From Oscillospiraceae bacterium (GTDB lineage Bacteria > Bacillota > Clostridia > Monoglobales > WRAG01): a stretch of 64,000 nucleotides of DNA. The stretch lies in contig WRAG01000007.1 of the NCBI GenBank assembly GCA_009780345.1, positions 1 to 64,000 on the forward strand. Reading direction: 5' to 3'. The stretch's first letter is position 1, and every line of letters begins with the position of its first letter. The position numbers were made by a program, and so were the translations under genes. Under the pieces are notes generated by a model, which was given only the letters and a program-made list of their open reading frames with translations, did not search any database and was not told the DNA's origin. Shown here in pieces: positions 1 to 7,583 of this stretch.

Positions 1-144
1 ACCCACCAAATTTTCCGTAAATATTCTAAGCTCCGTTGCCTCTACCGGCGTAATTCCCAGCATTGGTATCAGCGCTATTATCATCACTATGCTCAGTATC
101 ACGCATAGTGACTTGCTTAGTCCTTTTTTCATTACCATTATCAT
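1..144 (-). CDS. N-terminus of a secreted protein (partial, runs off window)
   Basis: Only the first 48 codons are in the window and the gene continues beyond the left edge. An SD sequence GGAGGG at 153-158 sits 8 bases before ATG 144; two further in-frame ATGs follow at codons 3 and 5. The translation is a typical Gram-positive signal peptide: a basic MKKGLSK start, a hydrophobic core (VILSIVMIIALIPMLGI) and a likely cleavage after VEA. It resembles in style the signal peptide of the large A2M-like protein at 17241, so it is probably a host gene rather than part of the adjoining mobile element. The function cannot be told from this fragment. Confidence 0.7.
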   Translation of the reverse strand, partial: MIMVMKKGLSKSLCVILSIVMIIALIPMLGITPVEATELRIFTENLVG

Positions 145-308
145 TTAAAATACCCTCCAAAGTTTCTAATATTTATATTGTTTAATTATAACACATAATC
201 AGTTATTAAGTCAATGATATTTGGTAATGTTTTCATTTCTAAAAAATGGACATTAAAAAGCACGACAATATAAAATTGCCATGCTAAATTTTTCAATTTT
301 GGTATTCA

Positions 309-356
309 TTATAGATAGTTTAGATATTTACCTTTCGCATACCACCCGCCGTATTG
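309..356 (-). pseudogene. 3' remnant of the interrupted M23 peptidase gene
   Basis: Reading leftwards on the minus strand from 356 gives Q-Y-G-G-W and then ten more residues before TAA at 309-311. The main part of the same gene ends at 6156 in G-W-N-Q-stop. Joining the two at the shared 5-bp core restores GWN-Q-YGGW, the expected continuation of this M23 family. After YGGW the sequence no longer resembles the family, so the rest of the 3' half, including the second zinc-binding motif, is already lost. Confidence 0.65.
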
Positions 357-385
357 ATACGAACCACAATGATGCCCATAATAAA
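352..385. other. attL: left attachment junction of the integrative element
   Basis: TATTG at 352-356 is the shared core, also present at 6157-6161. To its left lies host M23 sequence. To its right (357-384) lies one arm of the element's attP; on the minus strand it reads TTATTATGGGCATCAT then TGTGG. The arm at the other end, read outward, gives TTATTATGGGTATCAT then ATTGG. Two near-identical inverted arms around a short core are what a serine-integrase attP looks like. Confidence 0.7.
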
Positions 386-462
386 TCATTAAGAAATATC
401 TTTCTAACCAATTCTAACACATTCTATCCATCTAATCAATAGATGTGTTAAAATAAAAAATA

Positions 463-492
463 AAATCCCTAAACTGCTGTGTTTAGGGATTT
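463..492 (-). terminator. Rho-independent terminator after small ORF
   Basis: A perfect 12-bp stem (AAATCCCTAAAC / GTTTAGGGATTT) with a 6-base loop overlaps the last codons of the small minus-strand ORF. On the minus strand a T-rich tract follows. Confidence 0.75.
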
Positions 493-663
493 GTTATGTA
501 GTTCCATTCTCTTAATATCTTCAACTGTCATTCGTGCTATCCGGTCTAAAATAATTTTCACTTCTTGCTCGGACCTCACAGAATCTTGATTGATGATACA
601 AGTTGTGTTTCCGTACTTCTTAGTAATTCTTTCAACCAAGAGTATCGACTCCTTCTTTGTCAA
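469..663 (-). CDS. Small hypothetical protein of the mobile element
   Basis: This 64-residue reading frame begins at TTG (661-663) and ends just at the terminator hairpin. The frame stays open upstream to a TAG at 739-741, and the extra residues (TGLGGECCEQNDSN and similar) look protein-like, so the true start may be a GTG at 738 or 732. The protein is charged and helical (QEVKIILDRIARMTVEDIKRMEL) with no signal or membrane segment. I do not recognise the family. Its position at the edge of the element with its own terminator suggests an accessory gene. Confidence 0.45.
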   Translation of the reverse strand: MTKKESILLVERITKKYGNTTCIINQDSVRSEQEVKIILDRIARMTVEDIKRMELHNKSLNTAV

Positions 664-790
664 ATTTGAGTCGTTTTGTTCACAACATTCTCCACCTAAT
701 CCAGTATATGAAATACCGATTAGAAATATAACTTGAACCTACTCTTGTGAATAATATATTATTACAATCTAACTGTTTTCGATTGAGCGA

Positions 791-1384
791 TTATGCTCCT
801 TGTGATTCTGAATGTCGTAACTTAGCAAGATGATTCTTCCGTTTCTCTATGTTCCGCGCTCTGACTTCTTCACGGTCCGGTTTCACCGTAAGGTCGAGTT
901 GAGGATTGATTCGGAGATTGCAACAGTCAGCAGGGTTCGGATTAAAATTCTTTTGCCAGTAGTCATAATGTTCTGGAACTTTCTCACAGACGGTGATACT
1001 CGGAATCTTAACTTTGTCTATGATTCGGAGTTTTTCTTCCAAAGGCAAGTGCTTATAGTTCCCATCGTATAAAGTGTATTTTTCATAATTCAACCCGGGA
1101 AACCAGTTTTTTATCCAACTGTTGAATCGTAGAAACTCCACAATACACTTGTCAATTCCCAAGTTGTTTAACTTGTCAAAATCCATATATTCTTCAAGTA
1201 ACGGACTCAGCCGAATGGCAACATCAAAACCATGATATTGCAAGGTTTGAATCGCTCCAATCCTTTGTTCCGGTGGAGAGGCAACTTCATAACGCCTTAA
1301 AATCATAGTATCTAAGCAGGTCACAGTAATTTGAATGTGAGCTAAGTCCGGGTCCAACACTTCGAGGTAAGTCATATATCGCAA
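791..1384 (-). pseudogene. C-terminal remnant of a radical SAM protein
   Basis: The 197-residue frame matches the C-terminal two thirds of small radical SAM proteins common in Firmicutes mobile elements (SPL-like). Visible are the beta-strand ITVTCLD, the E-V-A-S-P-P-E-Q-R-I-G-A-I segment, VAIRLSPLL, and a C-terminal HYDYWQKNFNPNPADCCN block. The N-terminal CxxxCxxC iron-sulfur motif is missing because the frame breaks at about 1380, where NB-ARC-like sequence on the opposite strand also starts abruptly. Without the cluster it cannot be an active radical SAM enzyme. Confidence 0.6.
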
Positions 1385-1758
1385 CGGCTTATGCCCATAG
1401 GTTAAATAAAATAGGTGAGCATACTATCCAACATATCATTTGCGAAGACGGTGACACCTTGCAAGAGGCGGTGTGTCGATTACAGTTTGACAATTTGGTA
1501 GCGGATAATTTTGAGTGTAGATTGAAAGAACTAAAAGAATGGAAACAACCAACGCTTATTATATTTGATAACTTAAACAAGCCATTCAATGCTGACGACA
1601 ATAATGATTTTAAGAAGTTGAGAGAGTGCGGTCAGCATATCAAGTTTCTCATAACAAGCCGGGTGAATTTATTGTCATACGGGGACAAAGAGCATACTAT
1701 GTGTAATATAAAATTGCTTAGGAGGGTTAATAATGTTTTGTTCAATTCCGTTATTTGA
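1381..1758 (+). pseudogene. Internal fragment of an NB-ARC/STAND ATPase
   Basis: The frame is open from the junction at about 1381, with no plausible start codon, to TGA at 1756-1758. The translation contains a Walker B-like strand (TLIIFDNLN) and a sensor-like ITSR motif (HIKFLITSRVNLL) spaced as in NB-ARC/STAND NTPases. The P-loop half is absent, cut off at the same point where the minus-strand radical SAM remnant loses its N-terminus. The last codons already overlap the next gene. It is a relic of a regulator or defence-type ATPase. Confidence 0.5.
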
Positions 1759-2664
1759 GCTTATATTAGAACTTGAAAAAAAGAATTCAAGAAGCAATTA
1801 AAACGAGCAGAAAGAGCCGGACATGAATTACAGGAAACTAAGTTCGGTCTTGCTGATGAAAGTCTTGCTGAAAGTGGTGTCAACATTGTCTTCCAAGACG
1901 GCAACAAAAGGAAGTCGATTCGGTTGTTCGTGTGCCCGAGTGATGTTTTAGATGATTATTTTTTATGGGAAACGACGTCCGACAATGCTTCAAAGCTGTG
2001 TACCAAACTCGAAAACCTAATCACTTCTTATTTCCAATCGGAGTACAGATTAAAGAACTTTGAACTATGTCGAATGAGCTTCATGGCGGAGATGGATGTC
2101 AACGACAGGGCTACGGACTATTTCAAAATGCTAAATACCATAGGGAAAGTTCGATGCTTTCAGCCATTGAAAAGCAACGGGGACACATCCTTTGGTTTAA
2201 TAAGCCGTACCAAAGGTGTTGAATTCTACGTTAATGGTCTGGAAAATGATAAGGAAACTCTGCGAGCGGAGGTTCGCTTGACTTCGAGAGGAACGATAAG
2301 AGCCTACTCCGACAAAAAGGATACTGCCAAACGGATTCGTGATATTGTTGATAAATGTGAGAATATATTTCTGCATACATTCCGGCATGTCATTCCTTAT
2401 GGTGATTGCTACAAGAAGCCAAAGGCGGAACAGCTCATTTATGAGAGGGGGCCCGGAGGCAAGTTGAGGAAGAAGATGTTGAGATTAGTGGCATTGATAC
2501 CTGAGAAAAAGTCAATACAACTTGCTTTGAAAGCTTTGGACTACCGAAATTATGAAGAGGTATTGGAGAAGTTTGCAGAGATAGGTGTTTCTCCTGTTAC
2601 GATTAAGAAACGTGCGAGCGGAAAGAAACTCCAAAGCTTGTACGAATGTTTCAATAAAATATAA
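1733..2664 (+). CDS. Putative replication protein read by -1 frameshift
   Basis: A good SD (AGGAGGG, 1720-1726) precedes ATG 1733, but that frame stops after 22 codons at 1799-1801. Within it lies the in-phase slippery heptamer A AAA AAG at 1777-1783. A -1 slip there enters a frame open to 2664 (EFKKQLKRAERAG...), which itself has no ATG near its beginning and is closed upstream by TGA at 1774-1776. The joined product is about 310 residues. The body (ELRAEVRLTSRGTIRAYS-type segment, charged C-terminus) is reminiscent of phage/plasmid gene II/X-type replication proteins, but that family call is tentative. The alternative is a pseudogene with a one-base deletion in an A run. Confidence 0.5.
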
Positions 2665-2688
2665 TTCAAAGAGAGAGGATTGATAAAT

Positions 2689-3204
2689 ATGTATAACAAA
2701 CTATCGAATATACAACTTAAAACTTTATACACACCGGAGACTTCGTACCTTTCACTGAGTTATTACGGACAGTATCTTGTGTTCAAACTCGTACCGTGGA
2801 TTGGTAAGGACAATGGTCGCGACCAATACAGTAAGGAAAAATTCATCAGTACAACTCTTAGCCCTGACGGAGCGAAGTGTTTTTATGAGGTCGTTACTTC
2901 CATTCTTAAAGGAGCAGAACCCGAGAAACCGCTTCCGATGGTATTGCAATGTAAAAGAGAAACTATCCTGACACTTGATTACAAGCCGGATGAAAATAAC
3001 CAAATGACGGCTTCCCTTGTTGCTAATAAGAATAACGAAACAATTTCATTCAAATTTAAGACACAGCAAATCCCAAAGTGGGTGGACGGTCAGATGGTTA
3101 CACAAGTAATTCAAGTAGACTTGCAGGAATTTGCTATGATATTGTATGGGTACATACATAGTAGTGGTGATGCTGAATATTTATTAAACAAAGCAATCGG
3201 GTAA
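2689..3204 (+). CDS. Hypothetical element protein, possible replication partner
   Basis: Start ATG 2689 is preceded by AGAGAGG at a normal distance; an upstream in-frame TTG at 2680 lies too close to the SD. The 171-residue product is soluble, beta-rich in appearance and lacks known motifs. It follows the putative replication gene by only 24 bases, so the two probably share a transcript. In gene II-type replicons this position often encodes a single-strand DNA-binding protein, but that is inference from position alone. Confidence 0.55.
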   Translation: MYNKLSNIQLKTLYTPETSYLSLSYYGQYLVFKLVPWIGKDNGRDQYSKEKFISTTLSPDGAKCFYEVVTSILKGAEPEKPLPMVLQCKRETILTLDYKPDENNQMTASLVANKNNETISFKFKTQQIPKWVDGQMVTQVIQVDLQEFAMILYGYIHSSGDAEYLLNKAIG

Positions 3205-3296
3205 GCGTAAGCCTGAATACTCCCAAAAAGTTAAATAGTATATCTTCGTATTTGTAACATGCCATCGAATATACTCGACAAAGTTTCAGAAACTAC

Positions 3297-3325
3297 TTGC
3301 ATTATCTTCTGTAATAGTGTATAAT
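3297..3325 (+). promoter_or_regulatory. Promoter of the DUF4143 ATPase-recombinase pair
   Basis: TTGCAT (3297-3302), a 17-base spacer and TATAAT (3320-3325) lie 26 bases before ATG 3352. Confidence 0.75.
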
Positions 3326-3351
3326 ATATTCATAGAAGGAGTTGGTGTACT

Positions 3352-4527
3352 ATGATTAAACGAGAATTATACATGGATCAGATTCGTCCATTCATCCGAA
3401 AGGATGTTGTTAAAGTTATCACCGGACTGAGAAGAAGTGGCAAGTCGGTATTGCTTGAACTACTAAGGGAGGAAATCAACGACCCGAAGCACAGTATATT
3501 TATAAATTTCGAGAGTAAGAAAAACGCAAAATACACGAACCCCGATACTCTGTATGATTATGTTCTCAAGAAAGTTGGAGACAGTAAGGAAAAGTGGTAC
3601 TTATTTTTTGATGAAATACAAGAGGTTGCCAACTGGGAAGAGGTTATAAACTCTTTCCGGGTGGACTTTGACGCAGACATTTATATCACCGGCTCCAACG
3701 CGAAGCTGTTATCCGGCGAACTCGCAACACTTATCTCAGGAAGATATGTCCAGTTCGTGATATATCCCTTATCATACAAGGAGTTCTTACTACTTAATGA
3801 GAACAAAACTTTTGCGGACTACTTGAAACTCGGTGGTATGCCGTTCATAAACAACATCATAGGTGACGAAAAGGCGGTCAATCTATACTTGGAGGATGTT
3901 TACAACTCCGTCGTTCTAAAAGATGTTGTAAAGCGTAATAATATCCGGGATGTTGACTTGCTGGAGCGAATCATCACCTATGTATTAGCCAACATTGCTC
4001 AAACATTCTCCGCAACCTCCATCTCAAAGTATTTCAAAAATGAACAACGGAAAGTCAGCACCGATACAGTTCTGAATTATATCAAGGCTTGCGAAGAAGC
4101 ATATTTGTTCTATAAATTAAAGCGTGAAGATATTAAGGGCAAGAAGATTCTTGAAGTAGCTGAGAAGTATTTTGTTGTTGACCATGGATTGCGTGAGGCT
4201 GTCTATGGAAAGCACATGGAGGACATCGGCATGGTGCTTGAAAACATAGTCTGCTTGGAACTTCTGCGGCGTGGTTACTCGGTAACAGTAGGAACAATTA
4301 ACGGTAAGGAAATTGATTTTATCGGAGTTAAGAATAACAAACCCATTTATGTTCAAGTAGCTTATGTGATGCCTGATAAAGCAACACAGGCAAGAGAGTT
4401 TGACAATCTATTAGAAATCGGAAATAACTTCCCTAAGTTTGTGGTTAGTATGGATGAAGTTGATATGTCGCAAAATGGGATTGTTCATTTGAATATTAAG
4501 GACTTCTTGCTGAAAGAATGGGAGTAA
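3352..4527 (+). CDS. DUF4143-type AAA ATPase
   Basis: The 391-residue protein has a P-loop GLRRSGKS near residue 25, a Walker B strand WYLFFDEIQE near residue 85, the conserved ITGSNAKLLSGE segment, and a C-terminal DUF4143 part with nuclease-like residues (VTVGTINGKEIDFIG). These ATPases are common in Firmicutes and archaea, usually of unknown role. SD AGAAGGAG precedes the ATG. The end overlaps the possible first start of the recombinase, so both genes are probably cotranscribed from the promoter at 3297. The protein is full length for the family. Confidence 0.85.
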   Translation: MIKRELYMDQIRPFIRKDVVKVITGLRRSGKSVLLELLREEINDPKHSIFINFESKKNAKYTNPDTLYDYVLKKVGDSKEKWYLFFDEIQEVANWEEVINSFRVDFDADIYITGSNAKLLSGELATLISGRYVQFVIYPLSYKEFLLLNENKTFADYLKLGGMPFINNIIGDEKAVNLYLEDVYNSVVLKDVVKRNNIRDVDLLERIITYVLANIAQTFSATSISKYFKNEQRKVSTDTVLNYIKACEEAYLFYKLKREDIKGKKILEVAEKYFVVDHGLREAVYGKHMEDIGMVLENIVCLELLRRGYSVTVGTINGKEIDFIGVKNNKPIYVQVAYVMPDKATQAREFDNLLEIGNNFPKFVVSMDEVDMSQNGIVHLNIKDFLLKEWE

Positions 4528-4541
4528 AGGCGGTGAACTCA

Positions 4542-6131
4542 ATGAGCAACTCTACCCAAGATGTAATATATCTTCGTAAATCTCGCAAAGATGATGAAGC
4601 GAGTAAAACTAATGCAGATGTTTTGTCTACCCATGAGAGAACATTGCTTGATTTAGCGAACAATCTGGGGCTTAATGTTACTGATATTCGGAGAGAGGTC
4701 GTATCCGGTGATACCATAGCAGCAAGACCTGAAATGCAAAGATTACTAACTGAAATCGAAGCAGGATTATGGCGTAGTGTTATTGTTATGGAAGTGGAAC
4801 GACTTGCCCGTGGAGATACTATTGACCAAGGAATCGTTGCACAAACTTTCAAATATTCCGATACAAAAATTGTAACCCCAATGCGAACCTACGACCCGGC
4901 TAATGAATTTGACGAAGAATACTTTGAATTCGGGTTGTTTATGTCAAGGCGGGAATATAAAACTATAAATCGAAGAATGCAAGCTGGTAGACTTGCCGGA
5001 GCAAAGATGGGGAGATTCGTTCGTTGGAAAGCTCCTTATGGCTATGATAAAGTTAAAATCGAAGGACAGAAAGGATTTTCTCTTGCCATTAACAAAGAAC
5101 AATCTAAAATCGTAAAGATGATATATAACTGGTCGCATGATGATAAACTTGGCTATCAAGCTATCGCAACTAATTTGAATCGAATGAAAGTCCCGTCACC
5201 GTCAGATAAGACTTGGGAAGTAAGTAGTGTGCGACACATTCTTGAAACACCGATATATGCGGGTAAAATCCCATGGAGGATGCGTCCGGCAAAGACACAA
5301 ATGATAGAGGGTGAACGTAAGACAACTATCCCTCGTCAAAAGTATGGTGATTATGAAGTCTTTGATGGATTACATGAAGCAATAATTCCATTTGAAGTGT
5401 TTGAGACGATTCAACAACGCAAACAGCAAAATTATATTCCAAAGACGAAGACTGGGTTTGAACTCAAATCGGTTTTAAGTGGTGTTGTTTACTGTGGTCT
5501 GTGCGGAAAAGCAATGCGCCGCCGAGCAAAGAGTTCCGGTTCCGGCTCGACAGGTGTAAAAGCTGACACGTTAGCCTGTCCTTCTAATGCTTGCCCCAAT
5601 GTATCTTCGTATGTTCATATTGTTGAAGAAAAGTTACTTGAAGCTCTATCAGATTTAGTCAAAGATTATAAATTAGAACTTAAAGACAATAAGGCGAATA
5701 AAACCAACAAGGATGAGAGTAATCTTAAAAAATCAGCCCTCGCTCAACTGAGAAAAGAACATGAGACATTGATTAAACAACGCGAAACAACTTATTCATT
5801 AGTGGAGCAAGGTGTTTATTCTACCGATGAATTCTTAGAACGGAATACAAGGATTGCGGAAGAACTTGCTGATGTTGAAAATTCTATGAAAACATTAGAG
5901 GAAGCAATTAGAACTGATATTTCACAAAAGGAATATCAATCGACATTCGTGCCGCGATTGCAAGGAGTTTTAGAACAGTACCACAAGAGCGATAGTGTAG
6001 AATTTAAAAACAAGCTTCTGAAAGAGATAATCGAAAGAGTAGAATATACCAAAGAAAAGAGAGGCGGAAAGACCGGGGGCAAAGATGAATTCACATTAGA
6101 AATTCGTCCGTTGATACCTATGAGCATATAA
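4542..6131 (+). CDS. Large serine recombinase (integrase)
   Basis: The protein is a large serine recombinase that would integrate and excise the element. The N-terminal resolvase fold has the catalytic serine in YLRKSRKD (Ser14 from the chosen start) and the arginine-rich VERLARGD segment. A recombinase domain follows. A zinc ribbon CGLCGKAMRRR...ACPSNACPN lies near residue 325, and a coiled coil from about 390 to 465 is typical of synapsis control. I chose ATG 4542 because AAAGGCGG lies 8 bases before it; ATG 4518, overlapping the ATPase gene, is an alternative. The stop lies 26 bases from the right attachment core, the usual place for such an integrase. Confidence 0.92.
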   Translation: MSNSTQDVIYLRKSRKDDEASKTNADVLSTHERTLLDLANNLGLNVTDIRREVVSGDTIAARPEMQRLLTEIEAGLWRSVIVMEVERLARGDTIDQGIVAQTFKYSDTKIVTPMRTYDPANEFDEEYFEFGLFMSRREYKTINRRMQAGRLAGAKMGRFVRWKAPYGYDKVKIEGQKGFSLAINKEQSKIVKMIYNWSHDDKLGYQAIATNLNRMKVPSPSDKTWEVSSVRHILETPIYAGKIPWRMRPAKTQMIEGERKTTIPRQKYGDYEVFDGLHEAIIPFEVFETIQQRKQQNYIPKTKTGFELKSVLSGVVYCGLCGKAMRRRAKSSGSGSTGVKADTLACPSNACPNVSSYVHIVEEKLLEALSDLVKDYKLELKDNKANKTNKDESNLKKSALAQLRKEHETLIKQRETTYSLVEQGVYSTDEFLERNTRIAEELADVENSMKTLEEAIRTDISQKEYQSTFVPRLQGVLEQYHKSDSVEFKNKLLKEIIERVEYTKEKRGGKTGGKDEFTLEIRPLIPMSI

Positions 6132-6161
6132 TTATTATGGGTATCATATTGGCTGTTATTG
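6129..6161. other. attR: right attachment junction of the integrative element
   Basis: The core TATTG at 6157-6161 is followed to the right by intact M23 coding sequence (minus strand). To the left lies the attP arm 6133-6153. This arm and the arm at attL are inverted repeats with three mismatches in 21 positions. Confidence 0.7.
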
Positions 6162-6839
6162 GTTCCAGCCCATCACTTCAACTATCCCGCTTTCAATGGC
6201 AATCACCGGCGTTCCAACCGACGCCATTATATCATGCCCTAAATGTCGGCGGTCGTATCCGTACGAACGAGAATGCCCGAAATCGTCACTATGACTGAAC
6301 CTATACCCCGCCGCAATGGGAAAATAAACCAGCAGTCCGTGTTCGCCGTCTTCCCGTTCCCCTAAAAATCCACCCAAAATCGCGCCGTATCTTCGCATAT
6401 GATAGGCAAATTGCTCTTGTCCCTCGACGATTTGCCTCATTTCTTCGCCATTCTTGAGCCGCTCGGCAAGCGCGACAAGGTCGGCTTCCCTATAATTCGC
6501 CCAATTCCCCCAATATTTGCAAGCAAGATACGAAAGCATTTCTATCCAATTAACTGCCTCACACCCCTCACGCCGCGCGTTGATTTCAAGCTGCATAGCC
6601 TTTCGCAAAGCCTCGTAAGGAATATTAAAATCAACCCACTTAATCTCCTCCGCTGCCGTCGCGAGAACAAAGTGCTTATTCTCCGCGTCGTCAAACGGAA
6701 ATTCATAACCGGCAATATTCAGCCCCAACGTTGACGGCGAAACAAAAAAAATCAACGTGAAACTCAACATCACGGCAATTATTGCCGTGATGCTTAATGT
6801 TTTTAGTATTTTTTTCAAGTTGAATGTCAGTATAATCAT
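6156..6839 (-). pseudogene. M23 (LytM) peptidase, interrupted by the integrative element
   Basis: The 227 codons encode an N-terminal membrane anchor (about residues 12-32), a helical middle part and the start of a LytM domain. The first zinc ligands are in RRHLGHDIMA (H-x3-D), followed by GTPVIAIESGIVEVMGWNQ, where the frame stops at the att core. The rest of the catalytic domain with the HxH motif is missing, so it should be inactive. The start overlaps spoIIID by an ATGA junction. In many Clostridia an M23 (SpoIIQ-type) gene is a neighbour of spoIIID, which suggests a sporulation role for the intact ancestor. Confidence 0.8.
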
Positions 6840-7099
6840 GATTCGGCTTCAGATTCGGCTTTATACTTTTCTCGCGTTGCCTTTCCGCCCCGAATATGGC
6901 GTTCCTGCTTATTTTCAAGCAAAATTTGATGCACTTCTTTCCAAAGCCGGCGATTAATTTTGGGCAATCGTTCTGTTATATCTTTATGTACCGTGCTTTT
7001 GCTGATTCCGAATTTTTTAGCGGCGTCTCGTACAGTGCATTTATTTTCTGCTATGTGATTTGCAAGCTCTATCGTTCGCTCTTCTATATAACCCTTCAC
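6836..7099 (-). CDS. spoIIID: Sporulation transcription regulator SpoIIID
   Basis: The 87-residue protein matches SpoIIID along its length: YIEERTIELANHI, the helix-turn-helix TVRDAAKKFGISKSTVHKD, and the diagnostic ending NKQERHIRGGKATREKYK. SpoIIID is the mother-cell DNA-binding regulator that works with SigE. I take GTG at 7099 as the start because AAGGGGGC precedes it by a normal distance and it matches family length; an earlier GTG at 7117 is in frame but has no SD. It overlaps the downstream M23 gene by 4 bases. This gene is the clearest evidence that the organism forms endospores. Confidence 0.92.
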   Translation of the reverse strand: MKGYIEERTIELANHIAENKCTVRDAAKKFGISKSTVHKDITERLPKINRRLWKEVHQILLENKQERHIRGGKATREKYKAESEAES

Positions 7100-7117
7100 A
7101 AAATAAGCCCCCTTCAC

Positions 7118-7544
7118 AGTTTCATACCCTATCTATATGAAAAATAAAGGGGTGTTATGAATTTTTTATTTTTGGGCAAATGCCCTAATACCATTTGTTC
7201 AGAGCGAGGCTCCGGCGACTTTGTGCCTTGACAGTTGGTGCATCAGGGCTCTGCTCTTGGATGGTTTTGACAGGGGTGGCATTAGCCGAATCCCAAAAAC
7301 GGATTCGGAAGCCACTCCCAAACGACTCGTGTTCTTGGGAAACCCTTCGTTTGAGACTTCGCTTGCGTGGTTTTTCGCAAGCGGTAGCCGGTAACGGCGG
7401 CGCGCTTGCGTGTAGCAATTACCTTTCGCCATTCAAACGGCGCTTTTTGCCGTTCTTAGTCCTTGCCGCTATGCGGCAGCCGCCGCAAATGGGTTTTCAG
7501 GGCAAAGTCATAAAAACCTTGCGCCCGCCGGGCGTAAAAACCAA
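7118..7544. repeat. Mosaic intergenic repeat block 1
   Basis: This gene-free stretch begins with the short region upstream of spoIIID and from about 7172 is built from hairpin modules: GGGCAAATGCCC, an AGAGCGAGGCTC hairpin, a CAGGGGTGGCATTAGCCGAAT segment also present in block 7, and a CGCTTGCG...CGCAAGCG hairpin also present in block 5. Several long open frames cross it, but none has an SD or protein-like composition. No promoter or RNA gene was recognised. Confidence 0.65.
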
Positions 7545-7569
7545 AAAACCGCCTCTCGGCGGTTTTTTT
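7545..7569 (-). terminator. Terminator of the padR-DUF4097 operon
   Basis: AAAACCGCC / GGCGGTTTT pair around a short loop, with T runs on both strands. It lies 15 bases past the DUF4097 stop codon. Confidence 0.8.
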
Positions 7570-7583
7570 ATCGTACTAAAACC

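Larger units (their letters stand above)
145..468. other. Gene-free AT-rich stretch holding attL and a peptidase remnant
   Basis: No complete gene is visible here. The part from 145 to about 308 is AT-rich and unrecognised. 309-356 holds the M23 remnant and 352-385 the left attachment junction, both described separately. The remainder up to 462 is unrecognised AT-rich DNA at the left end of the mobile element. Confidence 0.5.
352..6161. mobile_element. 5.8 kb serine-recombinase integrative element in an M23 gene
   Basis: The element lies between two copies of the 5-bp core TATTG (352-356 and 6157-6161). It carries, left to right, a small hypothetical gene, a radical SAM remnant, an NB-ARC remnant, a putative replication gene with a -1 frameshift, an unknown protein, a DUF4143 ATPase and a large serine recombinase at the right edge. 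Base composition is visibly more AT-rich than the flanking host DNA, and the codon use is different. Excision would rejoin the M23 codons in frame. No conjugation, capsid or packaging gene is present, so it is probably a satellite-like or mobilisable unit, or a reduced one. Confidence 0.7.

Noticed and set aside
1389-1601. 70-codon minus-strand frame
   Set aside because: Antisense to the NB-ARC fragment, no SD and no protein-like motifs.
3205-3296. Small gene between the two element genes
   Set aside because: No start with SD and frames are interrupted; only the promoter at 3297 is supported.
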